This document shows positions 1-11,749 of a stretch of DNA of 64,000 nucleotides, one piece after another. Under the pieces are notes generated by a model. It did not search any database, was not told the origin of the DNA, and saw nothing but the letters and a program-made list of their open reading frames with translations. Each line of letters opens with the position of its first letter. Within the stretch, counting starts at the first letter, position 1. The stretch comes from Scilla litardierei (Eukaryota; Streptophyta; Magnoliopsida; Asparagales; Asparagaceae), in NCBI GenBank assembly GCA_030789695.1, contig CM061130.1, positions 9,229,860 to 9,293,859 of the forward strand. The letters are read 5' to 3'. Position numbers and translations under genes: made by a program.

Positions 1-1
1 G

Positions 2-379
2 GTCGAATTGGGTGAAGAATCTCTTCGCCTCAAATACTTTGACAAAGACCGGAACTCGCAGGGTCTAGGGCTCAGCCTGGAGCTCCTCGACGAGCGACGG
101 GAGCAGTCACTGGCCACCATCGTCCGCCAAAAGCAGAAGGTGGCCCGATACTACAACGCCCAGGTGCGGGGGAGAAGCTTCCACCTCGGGGACCTGGTCC
201 TCCGGAAGGCGGGCTTCACCACCGATACCGCTTGCAAAGGGAAGCTCGCGGCTAGATGGGAGGGACCCTACAAATTCGTCGAGGTCCTCGGACCCACAGC
301 CTACCGACTAGCCGACATGGAAGGGAGAGTTCTCACTCACACTTGGAATGCGGAATATTTACGCAAGTACTTTCAATAG
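2..379 (+). CDS. Integrase C-terminal end of gypsy polyprotein (partial)
   Basis: This is the open 3' end of a Ty3/gypsy pol gene, cut by the left edge of the window. It encodes the region after the integrase catalytic core. It has a charged helix (about residues 25-50, LLDERREQS), then the GDLVLRK segment, the WEGPYKF block and a terminal YRLADMEG...WNAEYLRKYF motif, which is the usual end of plant Tat-lineage polyproteins. No stop or frameshift is present in the visible 125 codons. The stop at 377-379 is followed about 110 bp later by the end of the antisense ORF. Integrase would insert the element cDNA into the genome. The catalytic DDE residues lie outside the window. Confidence 0.85.
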   Translation, partial: VELGEESLRLKYFDKDRNSQGLGLSLELLDERREQSLATIVRQKQKVARYYNAQVRGRSFHLGDLVLRKAGFTTDTACKGKLAARWEGPYKFVEVLGPTAYRLADMEGRVLTHTWNAEYLRKYFQ

Positions 380-487
380 ATGTATCGTTTCCTATGAAAT
401 AAATTTGTTTTAAATTCATTCCCTTCCAGATAAAGCAAAAAGGTATACAGAAGGATACACGAAGAGGTCGAGGGGCATTCCCCTCCC

Positions 488-2630
488 TCATTTTTCTCCG
501 GGGGCGCCAGGGGAGCCACAGGCTGGAGGCTCACTAGGGTCTCCCCCCTTACTCCGTTCGGCGTCAGAGTACATCCGAAGTTTCTCGAAGTTGATCCCCG
601 AGAGCGGGAACTTCTCTTGGATCTCGGACTGGCACCGGGCGAAGCCCTTCTCGTACGCCTCCGATAAGGCGGTCTCCACAAAGGAGGTGGCATACTCCGC
701 CACGGCATCCTGAGCGATCCGGGCAGGATCCAACTCCTCGAGCCCACGCAGCCGAGCCTCTAGGGTCTCTACCTGGCGTTGGTGCTCCGCCCTCTCCTTC
801 TCGATCTCCCGGGATTTCTCTCCTAGTTGGGCATCAAGGGCCCTCGCCTGCTCCTCCGCCGCATCCAGATGATCGGAGAGCTCCGAGGCTTCGGAGGCAG
901 CAACCGGGCCGGGGACCTGCTTGACCCCTCCAGACGCGTCGACGTCTTTTAAAAGAGAGGCGAGCCACGTCTCGGCCTCGGACTTCGCGGCCAGAGCCAC
1001 AGCTCTCTCACGATCCGCCGCCTCCAGGGCAGAGGACATCTCAGTTATGCGGGAGTTCAGGGATTGGACCCGTGCTTCCTCCAACTGACCAGCTTCCTCC
1101 TCCTCCTCGCCAGGGACCTCAGGGCCTAGCCCAGCCACGGATTTGGCTTTGGGAAGAGCCGCGAATTGACGCCTCATCGAGAGGCCCACCGAGGACAACT
1201 GTGCCAAAGCGACGAAGGTAAGATGGCAAAACAGCTGGAGAACGGGGGGACAAGCAGAGACACACTACCTGTTGACCAGCCTGGATCACGAAGGTAGCCA
1301 AGCAATCACCTCTGACTTCGTCCAACACCGCCTGGTCGGGAGGGAGACAACAGTTCTCGGCCACTCGAGCGGCGGCTCCACGGCTCGAGAACACCGACTC
1401 CTTCTCACCCACTGGAAAGCGTGGGCAAAGAAGACCCTCCCCTGACGAAGGGAACTCGCCAGGAACAGAGCGGAACGCCCCAAGATACCGACTGTAAGCA
1501 TCAGGGAGAGAGCCGTCCGGAAGAGGTGAAGGGCCGGCCCACGGCCAAGCAACCTCAACGGGAGCAGGATGAGGTCGGTCAGCAGTCGGCTGAACGTCGA
1601 CCCCCTCGACCCCCTCACGGAGCCTCTTGGGAGATCCCTGCAAGGGGAGAGAGGGAGACGACATCTTCTTTCGCTTCGAGCCTCCGGATGCGGTCACAAC
1701 CCGCTGCTTCTTCCGGACCGCCAACACATGGTCCCTTCTGCGCGGATCCGGGTTTGGGGCCTGCACGAGAGCGTTGGCAGGAGAAGGACCGAGAGGGAAC
1801 CCACCTGCACTCAAAGAATAAATGAGAGACAGAGCAGAACCTGGGCGACCTCGAGGGGCGAACGCTCGAAGCAGCTTACCTAGGGGCCACACTGTCTTAT
1901 GAAAATTGAGGTCACTAAAGAGGAAGTCGATCGAGCGCTCCCTCGGAGGAATTGCCAACATGTCCCTCGCCGTTTGCTGCTCAGTGACCGTCGGCTCACC
2001 CAGATTAAGAACAACGGCACCGGCCGCCACCCACCGAGCCGAGAAGTGTACGCTCGAGGGGAATGTGACGAACACGTATTCCCCCTTCCAGCGTTTCAGA
2101 GAGCTCGGCAACCCCAGCACCAGGGACATCTTCGGGCGGGCGCTGATGTAAATCCACGCCCCCGATTGGTGGAGGCTCAGGCGGTAGAACTGGGCAAAGA
2201 GGCGGAGAGAGGGCACCACACCCTTCAGCATGCAGACGACAACGAACCCGACGAGGATCCCGACGGCGTTGGGACAGAATTGACACAAGCACACATTGTG
2301 GGCCTGAAGGAACTCCACGATAAAAGGATGAAGCGGGAAACGGAGCCCGAAGTGAAAGCACCTCTCATATATTCCGACCTCATTGGGACCAGGAGAGCAG
2401 ATCCGCTCGTCGGCCCCAGGGGCACGAGCCGAGTAGGGCGGAAGCAGGTAGGAGGAGCGCATACTCCCGATGGCGGTGGCACAGATCGACGAAGGCCACG
2501 CCAAGACCTCAGAAGGAACCCCTGAAGGATCATCCCCATGCTGACTAATCACCGAAGGAGTGCCACCCGCCAGACCTGGAGCCGCATCGTGCTCCGACCG
2601 AACCGAACCCGTATCAGAGGAAGACGACAT
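488..2630 (-). CDS. Antisense extra ORF (putative gypsy-type transposon domain)
   Basis: A long ORF runs antisense to pol. I chose the ATG at 2630 (MSSSSDTG) over the upstream in-frame codon at 2663 because the Ser/acid-rich start fits such proteins. Residues about 80-230 (YERCFHFGLRFPLHPFI, then CPNAVGILVGF) resemble the Pfam family called putative gypsy type transposon (Transposase_28). The C-terminal part (488-1198) is a Glu/Ala/Arg-rich predicted coiled coil. Two introns are suggested. One is 1268-1199 (70 bp, CAG|GTAGTG to GCACAG|TTG), which joins two frames cleanly. The other is 1879-1805 (75 bp, GTAAGC to GTGCAG), which is in frame and stop-free, so it is optional. The product would be about 665-690 residues. 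The function of this family is unknown; the reading frame is intact apart from the first intron. Confidence 0.72.
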
Positions 2631-2941
2631 GGGGCAGAGCTCAGACAGAAGGGGGATCAGCACAAAGAAGAAAGGCGACGGGATGGCGGCTCACGAATCC
2701 CTCGGCTTTTCCACTTAAGACGACTCCGCGAACGGCAGGGATAAGCTTGCCGCTACACGTGGCAACATCCGAAGGCTGACGGCGCTTCGGAACCCGTGCC
2801 TTAAAAACATCGAACGGGCCAACTCATGATGACGACTAATAAATGAGTCGGCATCGACTGGAGAGCTTGTCAAAATCGGCAGAAGTCACATCGGCCGAGT
2901 TAAACCGGCCGAGGCCGATCAACCCGACCGATGGGGGCAAT

Positions 2942-3890
2942 TGTTACGCCTATTTGACCGAGACCCAAAAGACACGAGCCCAGGAGCCCGACCACAGGTC
3001 AAGAGCCCATTTGCATCCTCAAAAGCCCATTGAGCAAAGGCCCTATAAGGGACCTTCTCGAACGTCGATCCGACCCGGCCCCAATAACCCGCTGGTCACT
3101 CGCCCACTCCTGCGAAAACCACTCCCCCGGACGCGCGACCACTAATGGCGATAATGGGAAGGTGCTGGCATGGCGGAAAGGGCGGCGGCGAGGGGGGACT
3201 GATGGGGCACGATCGATGGCGGGCGTGGGACGTGGGCCAGGGACAACCGCGCTGGGAGCTCTACAAAAGGGCCAGGAAGACGACGAAGAAAGGGACCGCA
3301 TCTCAGGTAACAAAACCGAAGGTACTCCATCAACGACCTCGTTCCCCCAATTCATATCCTTCCTCCCCCGCTCGCGCCGAGAGACGCCGTTACGATCTCC
3401 TCACGAGTCGAACCGTCTCCGCCGGGCCTCCTTTCTCAGATCACTATCTGACTTAGGCATCGGAGGGGATTTGGCCGGAACCAAGGTCCGGCCCCCTGAC
3501 GAGCATTCTCGTCTACGCAGGTGGACAGCTGATCAACGGGCCGAGGCTACCCCTCGCCCCTCTCCGACCACTCGTCCGACTGGATAGTGAGGCTTCCCCT
3601 CACTGTCAACCGACCGATGCCGAGCGCGCCCCACCGAGGCCGAGCGTCTTAGTCAGGTTCAAGATTCCCCTCGCCTCCCGTCGGCCGTGCATCTACCCGG
3701 GCGCCTGAGGCTACCCCTCGTCCCCCTTTCAGCCGAGGCCGAGCACGAATATCCGAGGCCGAGCATCTCAACAAGGGCCGAGGCTTCCCCTCGCCCTTCT
3801 GCACCAATTCGAAGCCCCCCAAGGGACCCAAAGCGGGCCCCTTGACCACGTTGACCGGGTTCTCCACGGTCAACGCTTTGTAGTGAGAAA
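2942..3890 (+). repeat. 3' LTR (incomplete) of the Tat-like element
   Basis: It starts TGTTACGCC directly after the purine-rich stretch at about 2930-2939. A block around 3455-3500 (CATCGGAGGGGATTTGG) recurs at about 45820 in the second Tat-like LTR, which supports the assignment. The expected GTAACA terminus, seen at 46104-46109 in the relative, is not found before the Mutator-like sequence begins. The 3' half contains imperfect repeats of GAGGCTACCCCTCG and CCGAGGCCGAGC. Confidence 0.7.
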
Positions 3891-3909
3891 ACACTCTGAA
3901 ACACCGCTA

Positions 3910-4845
3910 TTGGGCCTTTTGTTGCAGTCTCTTGTTGAACCAAGTTTGCAAGCAGATCAAGCTGAGCCACATGCACAACCTGACGTTACTGAAGACAGTA
4001 ACGTTAGTGGTAACTCACCAAATGCAAGAGCAAGATATGTATGAGATGTATGGCATAACAAATATATCAAGAGAAGGATGACAAAAAGATTACCCAGTAG
4101 ACATATATATTGATAATATACTGATAAGCAGTTATATAGTCGAAATATGAGGCAAGTGATGAATTGAATGATCCAAGTAGCTCTAGTGATGACTGGTGTG
4201 ATAGCGACGATCTGCCCAACTTTCATAAGGCTGAAGACATGAAATCACCTGACTTTAAAATTGCGAATAAAATTTGTTGATCGTAGAGAGTCCAGAGAGG
4301 CATTGAGGATGCATTCAGCTCAAAAGGGATATGACTACAAATTCTTAAAGAATAGGTTGAGCATGATAAGAGCTGAATGTGCATTGAAGATCAAAGGAGG
4401 GCTACGGTTGGATGTCATGCTTCTTGGTAAAAGGATGAGTATTTCCAGATTAAGACATATGGGAAACTGGATAAGAAGAGAAGTGTACATTCCACTTGGT
4501 TGGCATTTCATTTTCAGTAGCAATTCAGGGATGATCCAAACATGCCAGGTGATGTGTTTGAAATGATGGTGTTGAGACTTTGGTTTAATAAATGAACCAT
4601 GCCAATGCTGGGGAGCTCATAGGATTCAAGAGATCTAATAGATGGGAAGCATAAAGAGCAGATGCAACGTTTGTTGATTATGGCAATATGATCTTGATCA
4701 CTGAAGTATACTCCAGCAGTACAACATCCTGGATTAAATGATGCTTTGCATCAGGGGGTCTGAAGTGGGGTGTAGGCCTTTTGTGGGTTTGGATGGGTGC
4801 CATATGAAGCCGGCAGTATGAGGGATATTTCTATGTGTTGTGGCT
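3910..4845 (+). pseudogene. Mutator-like transposase fragments
   Basis: Three pieces can be read. At about 3920-4040 there is an acidic/Asn-rich linker. At 4261-4500 there is FVDRRESREALRMHSAQKGY followed by DYKFLKNRLSMIRAEC, which matches the MuDR N-terminal DNA-binding pattern (a motif with Phe-Lys-Asn and a following Arg-Ala-x-Cys). At 4768-4809 there is GCRPFVGLDGCHMK, the start of the MULE catalytic domain carrying the first Asp of the DDE triad. A stretch reading FLCVVARDVN follows. Frames change between pieces, stops are frequent, and the rest of the catalytic domain (second Asp, Glu, SWIM zinc finger) is absent, so this is a dead internal-deletion derivative. Confidence 0.65.
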
Positions 4846-5711
4846 AGGGATGTGAATACTCAAAGATAATAAGTCAAAGATCACCAATGACTTGTGTAAG
4901 CTGGAAGAACAGGTGATTCTCCTTCTCTGTCACCTGCATGAAAAAAAACACCACCAGTTCGACGTAATTACATAGAGATAAGTCTTCAACATCACATCAA
5001 TCTCATTTCCTCCACCTCAGCATCTCTCTATAAATAACAAAAATTTCCAAATAACAAAGCTGAAAATTACCTTAAATAACAAAAAATAACAAAAATGCAA
5101 ATTTTCGTAACCATAAATAACAAAAAATGTAATTTTGGGATGCATCAAAGTTGAAAATTACCTTAATATACCCTTTCTTAAGCAAACACTACGCAACTCC
5201 AGGATGATAGGGGAACAGCAACAAACAACGGAGAAGCTATGCCCTGGGCTCAACCTCCATATCATTTTCCATCTGCGCCTTCATGAACTGCGCACAGTTT
5301 TGCAAGCAAAAGTACAAAATCATCAAAACATTCAGTTACACAGTGTAAAATTCAGGATCGAGTTGTATTGAGAAATCAATTAAAAATATTTTAAACTAAA
5401 TGGCCTTCACCATTAGAATACACAAATAGAAATTAAATAGAAGCAACCCAAATGAATTTATAGCAACCCATTAGAATTACGCACCTTTGTCAGTTGCTTT
5501 ATAGCTTATTCTCTGAGGCGAACATCAAATGATGACAGACAAAGGGGAAGAAATTGACGAAGAATACCTTGGGAATCATCCTATCCCTCATGAAGATTAT
5601 TTTGATAAACAGGAAGCTCCGGCGGCTCTAGACATCCTCTTCGTCCCCACGATCTGAAGATTTTTTGGGCTACTATTTTTGTAGATGAGATTTTTTACAG
5701 GTATAGAAGAT

Positions 5712-6035
5712 GGGGCTGAGTGTTTTGGGAACGACATGAGAGATTTTTTGGGAACGACAGATGAGGTTTAAGTGGGGCTAAGTTTTTTCCGCTTAAATTT
5801 CAAAGCACAAAACAAAATTTTCTAAAATTCGTGTACAAAGCACCCAGAATGAGGCAGGGACTGAGCCTTCTTTGGGGCTGAGTGTTTTGGGAACGACAGG
5901 AGAGATTTTTTGGGAACGACAGATGAGGTTTAAGTGGGGCTAAGTTTTTTCGGCTTAAATTTCAAAGCACAAAACAAAATTTTCTAAAATTCGTGTACAA
6001 AGCACCCAGAATGAGGCAGGGACTGAGCCTTCTTT
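5712..6035. repeat. 162-bp tandem duplication, two copies
   Basis: The block beginning GGGGCTGAGTGTTTTGGGAA at 5712 is repeated at 5874 with only a few substitutions, and GGGG starts again at 6036. Each unit ends ...GAGCCTTCTTT. It lies in the distal part of the Mutator-like remnant and contains no ORF. Confidence 0.85.
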
Positions 6036-6289
6036 GGGGAAAGACTTTAAAGCTGAGGTGGTTTTTGGGAAGAGATGAAGTTACTTTTTCAGACTTTAAA
6101 GCTGAAGTGTTTTTTGGGGAGAGATAAAGTTAGTTTTTCAAATTTTTGGTCTTTTCCCAAACAGAATTTCCCCCCAAAAGTTCAATTTCCCCCCAATTTT
6201 TTCACAAAATCCAATCGCAACCGTTGATTTCCCAAGATCAAATCTCAGCCGTCTTTTATCTTGTCCTAGTCAGCCCTAGGATTCAAAAA

Positions 6290-8170
6290 TCTCTGTCAAA
6301 TGTATAATAGATTCGATATAGAAATCAAGAATATCAAAACGATATGAAACATGAAATCATTCTAGAATTAGCGTCATCTGAGACATCTAAAGTAATATAC
6401 ATAATTATAGATTGCACACTTTTTAATTGATCTCTTTTCACTTGGAGTATAAGAGGCATCACACATTATGGAGCAATAAGAATAGAAAGAAATGGTATTC
6501 ATGAAATGCATGCCAAATTTCAATTCGTGGACTTCGTAATACTCCAAGTAATCTCACTGAGTATAAAAAATTACCTAGCTTAGGTCATCATACACAGACA
6601 AGTGGTCACTCTCTCACACATCATTGGATCCCCTCCCCCAAGCTTATCTATAAGCGTGGTGGCATCAAATAGAACAATACGACTTTTCCCCATTTTTTGA
6701 AACTCCAAGAAAAAATAAAAGAGTGAAGAAAGAAAGCAAGCAAGAGATGGGATCAGGTAGATACAGTCGAACTTCTTTTTGTTTTTTCTTTTCTCGTTTT
6801 CTCGTTTTTTTTCTTTTCTCTTTTTTTAGACCAATATACACAATAACAATCCCGAATCAAAGATAGAGAGATATGCATGTATTCTTTTTTCTTTTGATTT
6901 TGGGGTATTAGAGCTTGGACTTTATAGCAAGGGGAAGATGCCAATATAAGATTTGCTAAAGTGAGATTCACCAATGATTTTAAGTATAGAAATGACATTC
7001 AAGATATGTGAAGAAAGAAACATATTCAACGCTCAGTTCACTATTTTGAATGTGCATGACAACTTTCAGCAGGGTAATGTAATCTACTTAGTTTGAATTC
7101 AGAAAGTAAACTAATCCAGTTATATCAAAAAGGCATACATTCAATCAACCAGGAAGTTGAGCGTACAATTTCATGCAAATAGAAGTGATAGCAGACAACA
7201 AAGCAGTACTCCAAATTTAGACAATCAATGCGTGAAGCTTGGTGTGTTTTCTATGAAAAGTATACAATATAAATATTCAGACTCAGCTAACGTTATAATT
7301 TCATTCACAATCATATAATAAAGATGCAGGTTACTATTCTCGAATGCATGGCAACGTATAGCATATGATATCTGAAATAAAAACGATGGCATGGCAACAG
7401 AATATGCATATAAAAGTAAGCTAACTCCAAGTCATCGTCATCACAGAAAATTCATCTCTAGCAAAAAAGGGATAAAAGAAATAAGGATAAAGGAAAAATA
7501 AGAACTACTATAGATATGCGGCACACACAAAAATAAGAAAACGTGATGCATGAGGGCAAATATGAAAAAGTGGATGAAAACAAGTGGAAAGTAAAGCACG
7601 GCAGAAAAATGAAGATAAAAATGAAGAAAACGAAAAGTGCGTGAGACACTCACTCCCCCAAGCTAAATTGCACAGTGTCCTCAATGTGCTAAGTGTGTCA
7701 CAAGGAGAAATATGATAGGGGTGGGCTGGGTGAGGATGCATGCATGATAAAGGATGAAGATGAAAGAAAATGGGATGGAAATGCAAGTGATGATTGCAAA
7801 GATCAAGGTGGTGCAATATAACGGTCTCAGAAATAACTCCTCTCTCCCAGGATGATATAGACAAATCTGAGCAAAAAGTGACCAAAATATGTGGGGAGAT
7901 GGGGAGAAAAATCGGCAGAAAAGATAATATCAATCACAGCAGCGGCAAAAATATGAGAGGCATCAAATGTGTGCCTGAGCATGTGGTGGATCACCAGCAC
8001 CATCCTGTGGTGGGGGAGGTGGTGGTGGCGGAGGCTGCTTTGAAATGGGACGGACAGCGACATGTGGAGGTTGTGGCAGGCGTGCAAGAATCTGGTTTAG
8101 GGTAACCTGAATACCAGACTGCACAGAGCTAACGGTGGTGGTGAGAGCCCAAAAATCTCCTCTGAGCCCA
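6290..8170 (-). other. 3' untranslated region of Athila copy B
   Basis: No gene. Read on the minus strand it is collinear with 28617-30500 of copy A, for example the shared tracts around TTTCAGATATCATATGCTAT and GATAAGCTTGGGGGAG. This defines it as the region between ORF1 and the 3' LTR. It is AT-rich with long pyrimidine runs. The homology fades near 6300, before the polypurine tract and LTR are reached. Confidence 0.75.
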
Positions 8171-9987
8171 CTAACGGCCCCCTCTACAGCACGCAGGTGC
8201 TAAACGAGGGTGTCGGGTCGGGGGGAGAGGGTCGAACAGGTGGGGGTCGGGGCTGCCGCACACGGCCACCGTATACAAGTGGGCCACTATTGGGTGAGGG
8301 TGTGGTGTTGTGCTCGCTAAAAGACGCTCAGCCTCTGTGGGATGCTGAGACATAAGGATGCTCTCAGAAGTATGAGCGGCGGCAGAATCTGAAGCAGTGA
8401 AAGTGAGCAAGAAGGATGGAGAGGTCGCTGACACAGAAATGGGGACAGACGTCACGACGCTCTCAGTGAAGACAGCGACAGCAGAGACGGAAGTGTCGAC
8501 GACTGGGGAGGTCGTGAAATCAACATAAAATGACTCCCCAGGGGGTCGAGAAATCTGGTGACGATAGGGTCTTGGCCGTCGAAATAAAGGAAGGCTCGCC
8601 TCTCTCAAAAATAGTGGCGGTGGCGCTCTCAAAACTCACATAAGAAATGGGATCAGAGGTCAACGGCACAGAGTGGGTGGTGGTGGTGGTGGACTCAGCT
8701 GGGGTGCTCCCATCACTGACAGAAGTGTGGACAGAAGTGGCGGGAGCAGGGATCAAATCAGGTGCAGGCTGAGGGATCGGGATCTCTGGGTCCAGAGGTG
8801 GGAGGAGGGGCTCCTGCTCATCGCCCTTGGACTCAAGCACGTATACAGCTGGGATGAGGAGGTCCATCTCTGGTCTCCACACCCCTCCTGCGGGTCCAAT
8901 GTAGGTCCGAGCGGAGCTCTGAAGCACCATATAATCTGTACCAAAAGGACCGTGCAGCCAAACCCAATGGTGATGACCGTGACTACGCAACATCCTCATG
9001 CGGGCCATGACATCTATGGAAAGGGAGGTGGGGCCCGTGGGTCGAAGCAAACCAGCTGGGAGCTCAACCCTGCACAAAGGAGCTAGCAAGGTAATCAGAC
9101 TGTCGCAACAGATCGCCGTCCTGGCAGTGGCAGAAGAAACAATGCGGTCTAGATACCATCTAGCTATATCGATCTAAACGGCGGGGACTGAGACGTCCAT
9201 GTTGTCCTCAAAGACTCTCGCTCTAGTCATCGCGTAGAGCATATAAAGCTCAGGCGTAGACATCGTCCCAGGCTCATACCTCTCGAGAAATGAGGTCGAC
9301 ATGAGACGCTGAGCAATGCGGAGGCATGGGTGGATGATAGAGGAGGCCTTGGCCCGGATAGGGTCAAAAGCGAGTGGGGAGCCCGTGATCAACGTCCAGA
9401 AAGCATGTGTATCGAATGACGGTGGGGCGATGTGCGTAGGACTGAAAGCATGGTCGGGGTCTGGGACAGGGGGCCACTGGAAAAAGGCTCGGAGCATGTC
9501 GAGAGTAATCTCGCACTCATGATCCATCAGACAAAACGTGCAACCTCCTGGAGTCCTACGGATAGAACTCAGGACTCGAGTGTAGGTCGGACGTAGTGTC
9601 CACCGACACCGACAGAAAATCACGCCACCCCACGTTGTCATACAACTAGAGTAGGCTCTCGAGTACCCCTAGGCGCTCTAAATCTGTAATGTGTGCAAAC
9701 CTAGAGGGGAAAATCGAGCGATGGGAGACCCTTTCAAATCTGACGCAGTGTGCGTCATCTCAAAAAGTGATCCACATCGTATCGAAAGCTGAGACGGGCT
9801 ATACCGGTGGGGGTGGAATGGGTGCAGTAGGAGGCAAAAGTGTAGGTGGTGGTGGGCTAGGTGGTGGGGAGTCTGCTCTAGCAGAGGAAGAGACAGGCTT
9901 GCTAGTCCTCCTCCACTTGGAGGCAGGCGCCCGCGAACGCGACCTTGTGCGTGGAGGCATGATAATGCCGTGAGATGTGCCAACCAA
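8171..9987 (-). pseudogene. Athila ORF1/env-like protein, copy B (broken)
   Basis: The start MPPRTRSRSRAPAS at 9987 is followed by a Pro-rich tract, then YDNVGWRDFLSV and an EITLDMLRAFFQWPPVPDPD block, then a Ser/Thr/Pro-rich C-terminal half. This is the ORF1 (env-like position) protein of plant Athila elements; its biochemical role is unknown. It is broken by several stops and at least two frameshifts (between 9800 and 9640, and near 8600). The same protein in copy A (19268-28616) is nearly open, so these lesions are specific to this copy. A splice-acceptor-like TTTGTGTTTCAG lies about 120 bp upstream of the start and is matched in copy A. Confidence 0.78.
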
Positions 9988-10455
9988 AGCGAAGTGCTAA
10001 TAAAAAGGAGAGAATATACCCAAGCACGACGCGACTCCAAGTAAGCGATGCGAGCAAAGAAACGCCTCCCCTGGAAGCTCCGAATCTGCCCCTGATTCTC
10101 CCCCAAGCTATCCTGAAACACAAAATTGATTGATTAGCAAGGAATATCAATAAATTTAGGGGAAAATCAAGAAAAATAGGTGTGAATAAAGTTTAATTTC
10201 GATTCGAGGCGGAATAGGGCTTATAAAATGGAGATTGGGAGAAAATGGGAAATTAGGGCTGATAGGGGACGATCAGCGGCGAGGGCTGCGGCGCCGGCAG
10301 CGATCAGACGGCGGTGAGTGTGACGTGGGATCGTGCCACTCAGGCATGGGTGGGGGCGGCTCGAGTGATGGGTTGGATTGCTCGGGTGATGGGGGGATGA
10401 GCTCGGGCTATCGAAGTTAGGAAATTGGGGGTTTTTTTATTTGGCCGCAAGCACT

Positions 10456-10792
10456 GAGTGATATAGGGTAAGTCACTCGGCCGAGTGGCTGTGCCCACTC
10501 GGCCGAGTGGCCTCAGTTTATAAAATTTTAAAATTTTCCGTGTAAGTTCCGACTCGGCCGAGTAGCACTATCACTCGGCCGAATAGACAAAAGTCACTAG
10601 GCTGAGTGGCTAGGCCACTCAGAACTTTTCAAGTGCTGAAAGTGTCCGGTTCACACGGTCGAGTGACAAAGTCACTCGGCCGAGTGGCATGTAAGTAACA
10701 GAGAGGGGTTTTTTGAAACTTCCCTGATCAGTACCCTACTCGGCTGAGCAGGGTCTTCACTCAACCGAGTGAAAATCTCACTCGGCCGAGTG
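10456..10792 (-). promoter_or_regulatory. Palindrome array before ORF1, copy B (candidate internal promoter)
   Basis: About ten exact or near copies of the 14-bp palindrome CACTCGGCCGAGTG lie between 10474 and 10792. On the minus strand the array is followed directly by a TATA-like CCTATATC (around 10460-10468) and then by a GC-rich leader-like stretch before ORF1. The same order occurs in copy A at 18400-18752. Promoter activity is inference; the repeats themselves are directly visible. Confidence 0.6.
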
Positions 10793-10800
10793 GGCTGCTG

Positions 10801-11749
10801 TTTTCAGCTCCAACTCTCTGTTTTTGCTCCACTTTCTGATTTTCTTTCCCCCGTCAGTTTCTTCCTTCTTTTGACGTTTGAGCGCATCCCTGGAATGCTT
10901 CCCATCGCCATGGTCGTCCTCCATTCATATGGTCTCATATTCACCATCTCCTGAAATGAAAAATGTTGCCCGTTGTCAGGTTTTTTCCTTCGACACTTGA
11001 CTCTAAACACTAATAAAGATCTAAAACAAAAAATGAAAAGGGAATTCAACTAAAAAGTGAGATAGAACCGTCGGGTTGCCTCCTGACAAGCACTCATTTA
11101 AGGTCTTGAGCTCGACTCCTTAAGATTCGCGATTAAAGCTCGATGTTTGGTGTATGTGAGATGCACGCGTCAAACTTACCGGGAAAGCCGCTTGGGTTCA
11201 GTTGTTGACATTCTCCGGCGTTCCTCGGCTCCCCTTCATCATGGGTAGTAGTGGGGGGATGAGTCCCCCAAGCTGTTTTCAGCTCCAACTCTCTGTTTTT
11301 GCTCCACTTTCTGATTTTCTTTCCACCGTCAGTTTCTTCCTTCTTTTGATGTTTGAGCGCATCCCTGGAATGCTTCCCATCGCCATGGTCGTCCTCCATT
11401 CATATGGTCTCATATCCACCATCTCCTGAAATGAAAAATGTTGCCCGTTGTCAGGTTTTTTCCTTCGACACTTGACTCTAAACACTAATAAAGATCTAAA
11501 ACAAAAAATGAAAAGGGAATTCAACTAAAAAGTGAGATAGAACCGTCTGGTTGCCTCCTGACAAGCACTCATTTAAGGTCTTGAGCTCGACTCCTTAAGA
11601 TTCGCGATTAAAGCTCGATGTTTGGTGTATGTGAGATGCACGCATCAAACTTACCGGGAAAGCCGCTTGGGTTCAGTTGTTGACGTTCTCCGGCGTTCCT
11701 CGGCTCCCCTTCATCATGGGTAGTAGTGGGGGGGTGAGTCCCCCAAGCT
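10801..11749. repeat. 475-bp direct tandem duplication in copy B
   Basis: The sequence starting TTTTCAGCTCCAACTCTCTG at 10801 repeats at 11276 with near identity through GTGAGTCCCCCAAGCT. It lies between the protease end and the palindrome array and duplicates the post-pol spacer plus the last bases of the gag/protease frame. Copy A lacks this duplication. Confidence 0.85.

Larger units (their letters stand above)
1..3890 (+). mobile_element. Tat/Retand-like Ty3/gypsy element, 3' portion
   Basis: The window opens inside the integrase C-terminus of a gypsy element. It is followed by a long ORF on the opposite strand, a G-rich polypurine stretch just before position 2942, and an LTR beginning TGTTACGCC. 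Pol, then an antisense extra ORF, then the 3' LTR is the arrangement known for plant Tat-lineage (Retand/Grande-type) elements. The LTR loses recognisable sequence near 3890, where a Mutator-like remnant starts, so its true end and any target duplication are missing. A second, more decayed relative lies at 41780-46109. Confidence 0.8.
3900..6290. mobile_element. Degenerate Mutator-like (MULE) element
   Basis: Fragments of a Mutator-type transposase lie in order on the plus strand between about 3910 and 4845. They are followed by AT-rich non-coding DNA, a 162-bp tandem duplication and a stretch rich in C6 runs near 6170-6200. Boundaries are approximate: the left edge abuts a gypsy LTR and the right edge abuts the 3' region of Athila copy B. 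I could not pair long terminal inverted repeats or a 9-bp target duplication. The stretch 4860-5711 holds no gene I can support; a 42-codon ORF at 5529-5657 is the only clean open frame and I do not recognise it. Confidence 0.55.

Noticed and set aside
7441..7933. Hydrophobic minus-strand ORFs of 60-140 codons resembling membrane proteins
   Set aside because: They lie in the pyrimidine-rich 3' untranslated region of Athila copy B; the matching region of copy A does not preserve the frame.
10474..10792. Regularly recurring short palindromes resembling a CRISPR array
   Set aside because: Spacing is irregular, repeats are 14 bp and degenerate, the DNA is from a plant, and the same array sits in LTRs of the same element family.
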